Positions 34,713-46,300 of a DNA stretch of 64,000 nucleotides are shown one piece after another. Position numbers and translations under genes: made by a program. The notes under the pieces were generated by a model that searched no databases, was not told where the DNA came from, and saw nothing but the letters and a program-made list of their open reading frames with translations. Position 1 is the first letter of the stretch. Each line of letters begins with the position of its first letter. The stretch covers positions 1 to 64,000 of the forward strand of contig DATAUV010000053.1 in the NCBI GenBank assembly GCA_036268075.1. Direction: 5' to 3'. The DNA comes from DATARH01 sp036268075. Lineage in GTDB: Bacteria; Pseudomonadota; Alphaproteobacteria; ATCC43930; CGMCC-115725.

Positions 34713-35635
34713 GAGAACATCAGCGACGACAGGCGCCGGCGCGACGACAGGGTCAGCGGGTCGGCCGGCCCCATCGCCTCGAAAAACTTGACGAGCTGCT
34801 TGCGTGCCGCCTGCTCGTTCCACTCGCGGTCGCGGCGGAACAGGGTCAGCAATTCGTCGACCGCCGCCTCGCGTTCGCCCGAGCCGAACAATGCCGTCGC
34901 CAGTTCGAAGCGGGCGTCGTGGTCGTCCGGGTCCTTGTCGATCCGCGCCCGCAGCTTGCCGGCCGAGCCCATCGCCTTCTGCGCCTGCTCGGCGAGGTCG
35001 AGGGCGGTGCGCGCGGCGGCGATGTCGGCGTGGCCGGCGATCTCCTTCGGCGCGCGGTCGAGCGCCTGGTGGGCGCGGTCGAATTCGCCGCGCGCGATCA
35101 TCGCCTTGGCGAGCCCGCCGATCGCCTCCGGATGTTCGGGCTCGTGCTCCAGGATCTGCGCAAAGATCGCGCCGGCGCTCGCCATGTCGCCGCCCTGCAC
35201 CGCCTCCTTGGCCATCGCCAGCGCCTCGTCGATCGGCGAGGGGCCGCCGCGGCCGCCGCCGAGCCGGTCGACAAACGCCTTGATCTGGCTTTCCGGCACC
35301 GCGCCGACAAACCCGTCGACCGGCCGCCCGTCCTTGAAGGCATAGACCGCCGGGATCGACTGGATGCGCATCTGCTGCGCGATCTCGGGGTTGTCGTCGA
35401 TGTTGAGCTTGACCATGCGAACCGCGCCGTTGGCGCCGCGCACCACGCGCTCGAGGATCGGCCCGAGCTGCTTGCACGGCCCGCACCACGGCGCCCAGAA
35501 ATCGACGACGACCGGGATTTCGAACGAGGCGTCGACGACCTCGGCCATGAAATCGGCTGTGCTCACATCCTTGATCGCGACCGCGCCGGCCGTGCCGTTG
35601 CCCAAGCCGCCTCCGATCAAAGGTTCATCCGCCAT
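34709..35635 (-). CDS. Thioredoxin-TPR protein (CnoX/YbbN-like co-chaperone)
   Basis: A 308-residue protein. Residues 22-130 are a thioredoxin domain with the active site WAPWCGPCKQLGP (Cys51 and Cys54) and cis-Pro in SIPAVYAFKDG; residues 135-290 are TPR-like helices (AVQGGDMASAGAIFAQILEHEP, LFGSGEREAAVDELLTLFRRD). E. coli CnoX passes clients to chaperonins; unlike E. coli YbbN this one keeps both catalytic cysteines and so should be redox active. First gene of a four-gene leftward operon. Confidence 0.93.
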   Translation of the reverse strand: MADEPLIGGGLGNGTAGAVAIKDVSTADFMAEVVDASFEIPVVVDFWAPWCGPCKQLGPILERVVRGANGAVRMVKLNIDDNPEIAQQMRIQSIPAVYAFKDGRPVDGFVGAVPESQIKAFVDRLGGGRGGPSPIDEALAMAKEAVQGGDMASAGAIFAQILEHEPEHPEAIGGLAKAMIARGEFDRAHQALDRAPKEIAGHADIAAARTALDLAEQAQKAMGSAGKLRARIDKDPDDHDARFELATALFGSGEREAAVDELLTLFRRDREWNEQAARKQLVKFFEAMGPADPLTLSSRRRLSSLMFS

Positions 35636-35738
35636 TTGCGCGCCTCCGGGAATTCACCCCACAACATGGCGGCCTGTTGCTCTTTAGACAAGATTGGGCG
35701 CTCAAGACAAGATTCGGTCGCGCTCAGGCTCGCCGCCC

Positions 35739-36245
35739 TCAGGCACGATCGAATCGTGCGAGGTCGAGAACCCGCGGCTCATGCCCGCACGATGCGACAA
35801 AGCGCAAAAGGCCGCCGGGCGCGATTGCCGTGGTGCGGTCGTTTTCGAGCGGGTGGTAGTTGAGCGGGTCGTGCGCCAGCATTCCCTCGTCGAGCACGAC
35901 CGTCACTCGGTGCATCGTGTCGTTGACCAGCGCGAATGGCGTGACGCTCCCCGGCCGCACCCCCAGAACCTCCTGCAACAGCTCGCCGCTGCCGAACGAA
36001 AACCGCGGCGCCCCGAGCGCGTCGGCCAGCATCTTCAAATCGGTGCGGCGCTCCTCGAGCATCACCGCCAGCCACAGCCCGCCCTTCTTGTCCTTAAGGA
36101 ACAGGTTCTTGGTGTGGCCGCCGGGCAGCACCCCCCGCAACGCGACCGCCTCTGCGACGGTAAAGACCGGCGGATGGGCATGAGTCTTGTGCGGGATGCC
36201 GAGCGCGTCGAGGCGCGCGAAGAGGTCTTCCGGGGTCGCGGGCAT
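35739..36245 (-). CDS. Prolyl-tRNA editing protein (YbaK/ProX family)
   Basis: A 168-residue YbaK-domain deacylase. Signature parts: THAHPPVFTVAEAVALRG, LPGGHTKNLFLKDKKGGLWLAVM with the catalytic lysine, SFGSGELLQEVLGVRPGSVTPFAL, and the end NYHPLENDRTTAIAPGGLLRF. The LGVRPGSVTPFAL form is that of ProXp-ala, which clears Ala-tRNA(Pro) in trans. Single gene; tRNA-Gly follows on the other strand. Confidence 0.92.
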   Translation of the reverse strand: MPATPEDLFARLDALGIPHKTHAHPPVFTVAEAVALRGVLPGGHTKNLFLKDKKGGLWLAVMLEERRTDLKMLADALGAPRFSFGSGELLQEVLGVRPGSVTPFALVNDTMHRVTVVLDEGMLAHDPLNYHPLENDRTTAIAPGGLLRFVASCGHEPRVLDLARFDRA

Positions 36246-36339
36246 GCGCCCACGATGCGGCGGTCATGCGGCGCGACGCAAGCCCCGAACGCTAACCCTT
36301 GCGCACCCCCACCCCAGGCGTGATATGGAACCGGCGGAC

Positions 36340-36414
<75 letters not shown>

Positions 36415-36604
36415 GATGCTGGCTGAAGCCAGCCGGCAAAGTGCCCTTCGCGGAGGGCACAAAAGTTTGCGATACCAAGCATTACAACGGGCGAGCAGCA
36501 AAACGCTGCTACGCCTTGGTCGTGCCGTTCTGTCCGGCGCGCTACAGCGCTGACGGCGCGTGCAACAAGACGTGCAACAAGACGTCCAACAGGGTTTCGC
36601 CGCG

Positions 36605-37155
36605 ATGCCTGATTTCCTCACCCGGCGCCGCGGGACGTGGCACTTCGTGCGGCGCGTTCCCGCCGAATTTGTCGATTTCGACAAGCGCGGAATTATCAGG
36701 CACTCGACGCGGGTAAAGGTCGCCGACGACCGCACCGGACGACGCGCGATCCGCGTCGCCCAGAAACTCAACCACGAGCTCGAAGGCTTCTGGCGACGGC
36801 GGCCAACGGACCGGCGTACGCGGAGTTGAAATCACCGAGGCTGACAGGGTCGATTATGCCGATTGGTGGCGCGAGCGCGTGGTCGGTGGCCTGAAGCTGC
36901 GGGGCGAGTCTGAGAATTCACGCAACCCCTTCGAACCGGAATTCATTCAGAATCGACAGTTGGCACCAGGCGCGCTCGACGGATTAAACGAAGCGGACAC
37001 TGGCATGCGCCTTCCGAGGTAGTGAGCCTCAACGAAAGCGCCCTCCACCTCAATACCAAGATCCCCTACGTCAAGGTGCAGCCGGATGGACGCCGGTTCA
37101 AGACTTGAGACTCGGAACGGGAAATACCATCGGTCGGTGTCGCCTTGGCGCGATG
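36605..37155 (+). pseudogene. Degenerate tyrosine recombinase/phage integrase next to tRNA-Gly
   Basis: The first 75 codons (MPDFLTRRRGTWHFVRRVPAEF, GIIRHSTRVKVADDRTGRRA) match the N-terminal arm/SAM-like domain of DUF6538-type integrases. The frame then breaks. Further pieces in shifted frames recall the catalytic domain: EITEADRVDYADWWRERV, LNEADTGMRL, LNESALHLNTKIPYVKVQPD, GRRFKT followed by an in-frame TGA and DSEREIPSVGVALA. Several stops, shifts and deletions separate them, and the catalytic Tyr region is absent. This is a dead integration module of an element that entered at tRNA-Gly; the matching far attachment site was not found. Confidence 0.75.
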
Positions 37156-37333
37156 CGCGCGGCATGATGCAGTTCAAGCTGTGCCATCGCCGCCGATAGA
37201 GCGAAATTCGAATGGAGCATGTTCTTACCGGGAAAATGGGACCACTTTTCCGGAACATGCTCTACGGCGGACGGGATCAACGGGACATACCGCATCGTGA
37301 TGTTTCCAGTTGAAGTGTAGGCAGCCTCGGTCT
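37156..37333. other. Gap between integrase remnant and autotransporter
   Basis: About 180 bp without a gene. It contains the palindrome GAGCATGTTC (37215-37224) / GAACATGCTC (37253-37262) enclosing CCGGGAAAA...TTTTCCGG, which could act as a bidirectional terminator or be a small mobile repeat. Confidence 0.5.
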
Positions 37334-40300
37334 CTACCAGTCGAAGCGGAGGTTGAGGGTAGCCCCGACGGAGCTGTACGAGCTCGATAGCTGGGTATCC
37401 ACAGTTCCGATCACGCTCACGTTTTGGGCGAGATGGTATTGTGCACCCAGATGGAGCACCGCGGCGTCGCTGACGGTGGCCGTGCCGGTCCCGCCGAACG
37501 TCAGCGCCGGCAGGGCCACGAGGCTGCGCAAAATGCCCCGGTCCGGCGTGAAATCGTGCATCCAGGCGGCGCGCAGGAATGGCGTGACGACGCCGCCGTT
37601 CGGCGCCACCCATTCACCGTCGAGCTGCACGCCGAGATAGGTCGGCAGCGAGTCGATATCGGTCTGCGCGAAGCTCAACCCTCCGCCCACGCTTCCATAG
37701 CTTTCGACCGCGGAGCTCTGCTGCACTTGCATCGGCTGGATCGCCGCGAAAGGCGTCGCGTGAGCCCCCGTATGGCCGATATCGACGGAGTACCCGCCCT
37801 CCAGCCGGCCGCCGACCATGACATTGCGGAAGCGCGTCGAGCCGCTGAGACCGACGCCGAGCTCGTAGAGATTGCTGTTGTAGTCGGTCGTTCCGGTCCC
37901 GCCGAAAGCGATTCCCGATATGTAGCCGGCGCCGATGCGGCCGATGGCATAGAGGTCGAGGCCGTATTCCGGCCCTTGGCCGCTCGCGTTCGGCGAGTTC
38001 AGGCCAAATGACGACCACGAGCCGAATACCGCGCCGCCAATCAGGATCGGCGCTCCTTCGACCTCGCTGTCGACGCCGGCCATGCCGCCGAAAACCTGCG
38101 TGGACAAGCCGCTGCCGTTGGTGCCCCCGCCTTGCATGGTGACCCAGACATGCGACGCCACGTTATTCTCGACGGGCACCGCGTCGGTCTCGCTGACGGT
38201 GCCGGGCATCGACGCGGTCTGGCCGGGCGACCCGCCGTAGAGCCTGCCGAGGCGCCAGCCATCGAGCCGCTGCGTGACCATGTCGGTCGCCCGCGTCGCG
38301 ACTTCGAACGTCAGCGCCGGCACCGCCGAAGCGCCCTCGCTGCCGACCGTCTGATACGCCTTGTCGAGCGAGGCGGTATCGGGCACCCCGACCAGACCTG
38401 CGGTGATCGCCTGTGTCCAGGGAGAGCCGCCGCTGCTCTGCACGATGCCGAGCGCCGTGCCCAATTCCCGGGCGTTCTCGGAGAGGCCGGCCGGGGCAAA
38501 ATTCGCGGTCGAGGTCAGCCCGAGCGAGTTGCCGTTCGACGTCAGCGAATAGCTGAGGATGGCGCTCGGATTAGGGGTCAGTGTCAGCCCTGCTCCGGTA
38601 ATGCCGCGGTGGGCGACCACGATATTGCCGAGCGATACGGTCCCCGGCGCGATCTGACCCGCGTTGACCATCACCGGAACGATGCCGCCGGCGAGATTTG
38701 CCGCGCCGCTGATGTTGAAGCTGTCAGCGGTCCCGGCGTGCTGATCGATGCGTACCTGCAAGGCGCCGGTCGCCGACTGGATCAGCGATCCGTTGATCTG
38801 GACCGTGCCGGTGGTGCCCGCGCCGAGCGCCAGCATGCCGTCGTTCTGCAAGACGCCGGTGCCGCCGAGGTCGAGCGAGGGGCCGGCGATCATCGTGCCG
38901 CCGCCGAGATTGTGCAGCAGGTTGGCGCCGCCGGCGACGAGTGAGATCGAGCCCAGGATCGTCCCGCCATTGGTCACGCTCGTGTCGCCCGAGAGGCTGT
39001 GGATGACCAGCCCGGCCGCGCCGTCCATCGTCTGCAGCGTGCCGCTGTTGTCGAGCACGTTGGACGGACCGTCGAAAACAACCGCGCTGCCGCCCGCCCC
39101 GCCGGTCAGCGTCACGCCCGGTGCGACGTTGAGGGTCGGATCCTCGGCCGAATGGAGATAGGCCGCGTTCGACCCGTTGCCGGAGGCTGTGATCGAGGCG
39201 TTGGCGTTGACCGTCACCGCGCCGGCGCCGCCACCCCCGCCGCTGCTCTTCAGTAGCGCGGTCGTCCCGTTCATCACCAGGCCGCCGCCGCCGGCGACGG
39301 ATTGAGCAACGACGCCGTAAGCCCCCGCTCCCGACGTCGTGACCGGTGCGTTGACGGTCACCGTGACTGCGCCGGCGTTGCCCGTGCCCTTGCCGAAGGT
39401 CGACGTGACCGCATTGCCGGTCGAGAGCACGATCCCGCCGCCGCCGCCGACGCTCTGCGCCAGGATGCCGATCGCATTGACCCCGGTGGTCGAGACCGCC
39501 GCGTTGCTGGTCACCTTGACGGCGCCGCCATTGGAGCCGCTCGGCGCGCCGCCGAGCGTCGCGCTGCCGCTCGAGACCGCGATCCCGCCACCGCCGCCGA
39601 CGCTTTGCGCGACAAGCCCGACCGAGGCCTTGCCGGCAGTCGAGATCGCGGCCGCGCTGGTCACCGTGACGGCGCCGCCGTCGCTGCCCGTCGCGCCTCC
39701 GAAGATAATGGAGCTGGCGCGGACGAGCGCCAGCCCGCCGCCGCCGCCGACGCTCTGGGCGACGAGGCCGGGCGACAGATCCCCTTTGGTGGCGATGCTG
39801 CCGGACGGCGTGACCGTGACGGCGCCCCCGGCATTGCTGGTGCCGCCGGCGCCGGCACTTTGGCCCGCCACCCGGAGCGTACCGGTGAAGACGCTCGACA
39901 CCGAGGACGCCGCCGCCGCCACTCCGCCGCCACCGCCGACGGACTGGGCCAAAAGTCCGACCGATTGCAACCCGCTCGTCTGGATGCTCGCGGTGCCGGA
40001 CACGGTGATCGTTTCGCCGAGGCCGGAGCCGCCGTCTTCGCCGAGCTCACCGCTGACGGTGCCGTTGACGACCGCATTGCCCGGCGCGTCGGCAAAGGCG
40101 GCGAAGCCGCCGCCCGCGCCGACAGACTGCGCGACGACGCCGAACGAGTTCGCGCCATAGGTGACGATCGTCGCGCCCGATCCGCTGGTCCCCAGCGTCA
40201 CGGTCACGGCGCGGCCGGCGGCGGCGCCGGACGTGGATTCGAGCTTGAAGGTGGTCGCCAAGGTGCCGGCCGGGCTCGCGTTGGTTGCCGTGTCGTAGCC

Positions 40301-43300
40301 GCCGTTGTCGCCGATCGATTGCGCGACGACGCCCGAGGCGTTGGCACCGAGCGTGACGATCTGCGGGCTTGCGATGAATACCGACACAGGCTCGCCGCTC
40401 GAGTTGTCGCCGGCGGTTCCCATCGTCACCGAATAGGTGCCGTTACCGGCATTGGCGTAGCTGTCGATCACCGCGCCGCCGCCGCCGCCGATCGATTGCG
40501 CCAGGATCGCGGTCGCGCCCGCGCCCGCAGTCGAGATCGCCGCGTTCGCCGTCAGGTTCACGACGTTGGAGAAGGCCGTGCCGCTCTTGAAGGTGGACGT
40601 CAGCGGCCCGTCAAACCCGAGCGCCGCCCCGCCGCCGCCGCCGATCGATTGCGCCAGGATACCGAGCGCATCGTCGCCGGCCGTGGCGATCGCGGCGTTG
40701 CTGGTCACGGCGACCGTACTGTTCCCGTTCGAGCCGCTCGCCGCGCCGCCAAAGCTCAACGCGCCGGTCGAGACGCCGAGCCCGCCGCCGCCGCCGATGC
40801 TCTGCGCGACGATCCCGATCGAGCCGCCGCCCGCGGTCTGGATCGCGGCCGAACTCGTCACCGTGACGGCGTTGCCGACGCTTGCCGTCGTGCCGCCGAG
40901 AATGAGGTCGCTGGCGCTGAGCTGGCTGAACCCGCCGCCGCCGCCGATCGATTGCGCGACGAGGCCCGGCGAGAGGAACCCGGCGGTGGCGATTTGGCCC
41001 GACGGCAAGACCGTGACGTTGCCGCCGCTTTCGCCACTGCCGGTGATCGAGCCGAGCCTGATCGTGCCGGTAAGCACGCTGTCGGACGAGGACGCGGCGG
41101 ACGCCACGCCGCCGCCGCCGCCGATGCTTTGGGCCAGGATCCCGGTCGATTCCAGGCCGGCGGTTTCGATCACGGTATTCGTGGTCGTCACCGAGACGTC
41201 GGTGCCGTATTGACTGACGTCGTTAGCCGAGCTGCCGAGTTCGCCGGTGACCGTACCGTTGGTGACCGAGCCGTCGGCCGACGGGGTCAGCGCCAAAGCG
41301 GCTAGACCGCCGCCGCCGCCGATCGACTGCGCCACGATGCCGCTGGCGTTCATCCCTTGAGTCGCGATCGTGCTGAGCGCAGAACTCGTCCCGATTTTTA
41401 CCGTGACATTTCCGCCGATATTGCCGCCGGTTCCTTTGCCGCCGAGCGTAAAGCTCGTGGCGACGGTCTTGCCGTCGGCCACGCTCGTGCTCGACAGCGC
41501 GGCGAGACCGCCGCCGTCACCGATCGCCTGCGCCACGATCGCGCTCGAATTGTCCCCCATCGTCGCGACGGTCGCCGCGCCTCCGGTGACCATGACCGAA
41601 CCAGGGTAACCGCCGCCGCCGTCCGCGGCCGCATAGCCGAGGGCGAAGTTCGCGGTGACACTGCCGGTGGCGCTCGTGCTCGTGTGGGCAAAGGTCGCGA
41701 GGCCGCCCCCACCGCCGATCGACTGGGCCACCACCGCCGGGGCGTTGGCTCCATCGGTGACGATGCTCTGGTTGTAACCGACGGTCACGGTGTTGCCGCC
41801 GCCGGCTATACTGGCGGCGCCCAGATCGAACGTCGCGGTGACGCTGCCATTTGAATTGCTCGAATTCTCGGCGGTCCCGGCACCGCCGCCGCCGCCGATC
41901 GATTGCGCCAGCACCGCGACCGAACCCACGCCGCCGGTCTCGATCGGGCCGGCCAGGGCAACCGCCACCACGCCACCGAGGTTCTCGCCGCTCCCGGCCG
42001 GGCTGCCGAGCCGCATCGTCATGCCGGTGTTGCCGCCGCTGCCGACCGTGTCGCTCGCCGACTCCATCGTGCCGCCGCCGTCGCCCACCGATTGGGCGAG
42101 CACGCCGTCGGCGAGTGCCCCGACGGTCTCCACCGCGCCGCCATCTGTCAGCGAGACCGAGCCGCCGCTGGAGCCGGCGCCGTTGGACATGCCGAGCCGG
42201 GCGTCGACAAGGTAGCTGCCGTCGCTGGCGTTGGTGACGTAGGAGGCACCATTGCCGCCGCCGCCGCCGACCGATTGCGCGAAAATGCCGGTCGACCCGA
42301 TGCCGCTGGTCATGAGGTTGGCGGAGGTCGCGACGGTGACATTCCCGCCGGCGCCGCCGCCGCTTGAGGAATTGTCGCCGAGCGCGACCGCGAACGCGAC
42401 GCCGGCCGTGGCCGAAGCCGTGACGGTCGCACCGCTGATGGTGGCCGAGAGCGTCGGGGTGGTGCCGGAGAGAACGGCCGCCGCGAGCGCGCTGCTGAAG
42501 GCGCTGGCGCTGCCGCCGCCGCCGCCGACCGATTGCGCAAAGATGCCGGCCGAGCCGTCGCCCGTCGTGACGATGCTGACGCCCTTGGCGCCGTCGCCGC
42601 ATTTGTCCGTCGACGGGCTCGGCGACGACGCTGGCGTGATCGTGTCGCAGACATTGACCAGGCCGCCGTTCACGCTGCTCTCGGTGCCGCCGAGCTGGAG
42701 GGCATTCGATGTCGCGCCGGCGAGGCCGGCCACCGTGCCCGTATTGCCGGTGAAGGAGCCCGTGCCGCCGCCGCCGCCGCCGACCGATTGCGCGAAAATG
42801 CCGGCCGAGTTGACCGAAGAGGTGTCGAGTATGCCGGTATTCGCCACCTCAACCGCACCGCCCGAGCTGCTCCCGCTGCTATTGGCGCCCATCGCGATCG
42901 CCACGCTCGATTTGCCGGAATCGGGGTTGAGGGCTCCCGCATTGATGGTGCCGCCGCCGCCGCCGACCGATTGGGCAAGGATCGCCGCGGAGTGGGCGTC
43001 GAGCAGGGGGTTTCCGCCGGTCGTGACCGCGCCGGTCGTCGAATCGATCTGTGCGTCGGTGGCGATCGAGCCGCTGTTGGTCACGAAGACGTTGCCGCCG
43101 TTTCCGCCCGCGCCGGAGTTGGCGCCGAGACTGAAGGACGTTGCATACCCGCCGTCGGTGCCGGCTTCGCCCGCCAGCCGGCCGGAGGCGTTGGTTCCGG
43201 CCTCCGCCGCGGCGGTCAGCACAGTGCCCACGCCACTGCTGTTTCCGACGGTCCCGGTTGACGCGCTCGTCTGCGCCGAGATCGACGAGTTTTCCACCGT

Positions 43301-46300
43301 GGCCGCCAGATCGGAGATCAGGCTTCCGGTGGTGGCGCCGCCGCCGCCGCCGACCGATTGCGCCACCAAACCGGCCGAGTTCATGCCGTCGCTCAGGATG
43401 GTCGCGCTGTTGGTCACGGTGATCGCGCCGCCGGTCCCGCCATTACCGCCGCTGCCGCCTTCCCCGAAGGAAAAGGCGCCGCGGCCGCCGCTCGACGAGG
43501 TGAACGCCTGTCCGGCGTTGCCGCCGCCGCCGCCGATCGATTCCGCCTCGATGCCCGGCGCCTCGTTGCTCGCGGTATCGATGAAGTTGGCGGCGGTGAC
43601 CTTGACGGCGCCGCCGTTGCCGCCGTCACCGCTGCCGCCGCCGATTTCGGCCGAGCCGCTGAACGACGCGTTGGGCTGCGACGTGCTCACCCCGCCATTG
43701 CCGCCGCCGCCGCCGATCGACTGCGCGAGGATACCGACGGAATTGGCGCCGAGGCCGGAGGCGCCGGCGATGATCTCGGCCGTGCTGTTGACATCGACCT
43801 CACTCGCGTTGCCGCCGCTCCCGCCGCTGCCGCCGATCGCGGTCGCGGCCGCACCGTTCGGAATGGAGGCGAGCCCCTGAATCACCAGATTGACGGGACC
43901 GTTGGTCGAATCGAGCTTGTTCGACCCCGACACCACCGTGCTGGCGCTCACCGTAGGAATGGTGACGCCGAACAGCGAGAGGACGTTCACCAACGTCACG
44001 GCGGGGGAGAGCGTCGCGTCATGGCTCGCGCCGCCGTTGCCGCCGCCGCCGCCGATCGATTGCGCCAGGATGCCCTGCGAATTGGGCGCGGCCGTCACCA
44101 GCTCGCCGCCGGCATCGACCGTCACCGTGCCCGACGTGCCGCCGCTGCCGCCGAAGCCGCCGATCCCCATCGTACTCGCAAACGTGCTGTCGCCGGCCGT
44201 GCTGAGCGAATGGCCGCCATTGCCGCCGCCGCCGCCGATCGACTGCGCGTTGATCGCCGCCGACCCGGCGCCGAATGTCATGATCTGGGCGGCGCACGGC
44301 GCGGACGGCGCACAGACGACGCCCTGGTTGCTGCTGACCATGACGGCGCCGGCGATGTTGCCGGAGCCGCCGCCGCTGCCGAGCGCGATCGAATTGTTGT
44401 CGACATTGTTGCCGCCCGCCGAGGTGAGCGCCGAGCCGCCATTGCCGCCGCTCCCGCCGATCGACTGCGCGAGGATGGCCGCGGAGAGAAAGGCGCCGCC
44501 GGGCGCGCCGTTCGCGACCGTGCTGTAGCCGGTAACCAGCGTTCCGGTTTGCGTCACCGTCACGCTGCCGCCGGTGCCGCCCGAGGCACCCTTGCCGCCG
44601 ACCGCCACCGACATCCCGAGGCTCATGTTTTCGGCGCCGTCGTTGAGGCCGACATCCTCGGTGAAGCTCATGGCCGTCCCGCCGTCGCCGCCGCCGCCGC
44701 CGATCGATTGGGCGAGGATCGCGTGCGAGAGGAAACCGTAGGTCTGGATCGCGCCGCTGCTGTCGACGGTGACCGCGTCGGCATTGTTGCCGCTGCCGCC
44801 GCTGCCGCCATACGCCGTGCCGATCGCGACGGGCATGTCGCCGAAGGCCGGGGCGCCGGGAACCGGCGTCAGTGTCGTGGCGGAAATCGCCGTTCCGCCC
44901 ATGCCGCCGCTGCCGCCGATGGAGTTCGCGACGATGCCCGAGGATAGGTCGCCGTAGGTGACGACCGGAGCATACGAATCGACCTCGACGGTGCTGGACT
45001 GGGCGCCCGATCCACCGGCGCCGCCGACCGAGGTGTTGAACGACGTGCTTATCGACCCGGCGACGGACGCGCTCATGCCGCCCATGCCGCCGCTGCCCCC
45101 GATCGACTCGGCGACGATGCCGGGCGAGAACAGGCCGCTCGTCGTCAGGAATTGCCGGCTCGAGACCTTCACGGCCCCTGACGTCCCGCCGCCGCCCCCT
45201 TTGCCGCCGATGCCGACACTGGCCGTGGCGAGCGCGCCGAGCCCGGTCGACACGTCATAGCCGCCGTCGCCGCCCTGCCCGCCGATCGACAGCGCTTCGA
45301 GCGCCGGCGACAGGTTCCCCATCGTCATGACCGGCGCGGCGCTCGGCCCGGCGGTGATCGTGACGCTGCCGGCGGTGCCGCCGCTGCCGCCGCCGCCGCC
45401 GATGCCGGCCGAGATGCTGGCGACCCCGACCGACCCGCCGACGGCGAACCCGCCCATGCCGCCCGCCCCGCCGATGCTCATGCCGGCGATGCCCGGCGAC
45501 TCGGCGCCGTAGACGACGATCTGGCCGCTATTGGCGATCGTTACGTCGTGGGCGGTGCCGCCGTCGCCGCCGCTGCCGCCGATCGACAAGGTGCTGGAAG
45601 CTTGCCCGACGCCGCCGCTCGCCGCGAAGCCGCCGAAACCGCCGCCGCCGCCGATCGATTGCGCGAGAATGCCGGGCGCGTTGGTGTTGACCGCGAGCAG
45701 GCGCGGGTCGGCCTGGCCGGTGATCAGATCGTAGAGCGTGATGACGTCCTGCGGCGCGGTCGACGGCACCGGAACGCCGAGCTCGGTCAGCGCCGCGAGG
45801 GTCGCGTTGAGATCGCTCGGCACCGTCGTCGGCAGCACCAGCGTCGGCGTGTTGGACGCCGTCACCAAGATCGCCCCGTAATTGTTGACCATAACGTCCC
45901 CGGCCGAACCGCCGCCGGCGCCGCTGCCGCCGATCCCCGCGCCGCCCGTCGTGAACCCGACGGCGCCGCTCACCGAAAAGCCGCCATTGCCGCCGCCGCC
46001 GCCGACCGATTGCGCCTCCAGCGCCGGCGCGCCGCCGCCGGTGGTGGTCAGGGCCCCGTAATTCGTGACGGTGACCGTGTCGCCGTCGTTGCCTTTGCCG
46101 CCGGAGCCGCCCACGGCGATCGCGCCCGATGCCGTCTCGGACAGCGCGCCCGACAGGCTGAAGCCGCCGTCGCCGCCGCCGCCGCCGATCGACTGCGCCA
46201 GGATCGCGCTGGACGCGTACCCGGTCGTCGTAATGGCGCCGCTGCCGAAGCTCGCGTTCACCGAGCCGTTCTCGTTGTAGAGGGAAACCGGCTTGGCCAC

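Noticed and set aside
36947..37258. A 103-codon minus-strand frame next to the autotransporter stop.
   Set aside because: It is antisense to the integrase remnant and shows no motif or start signal.
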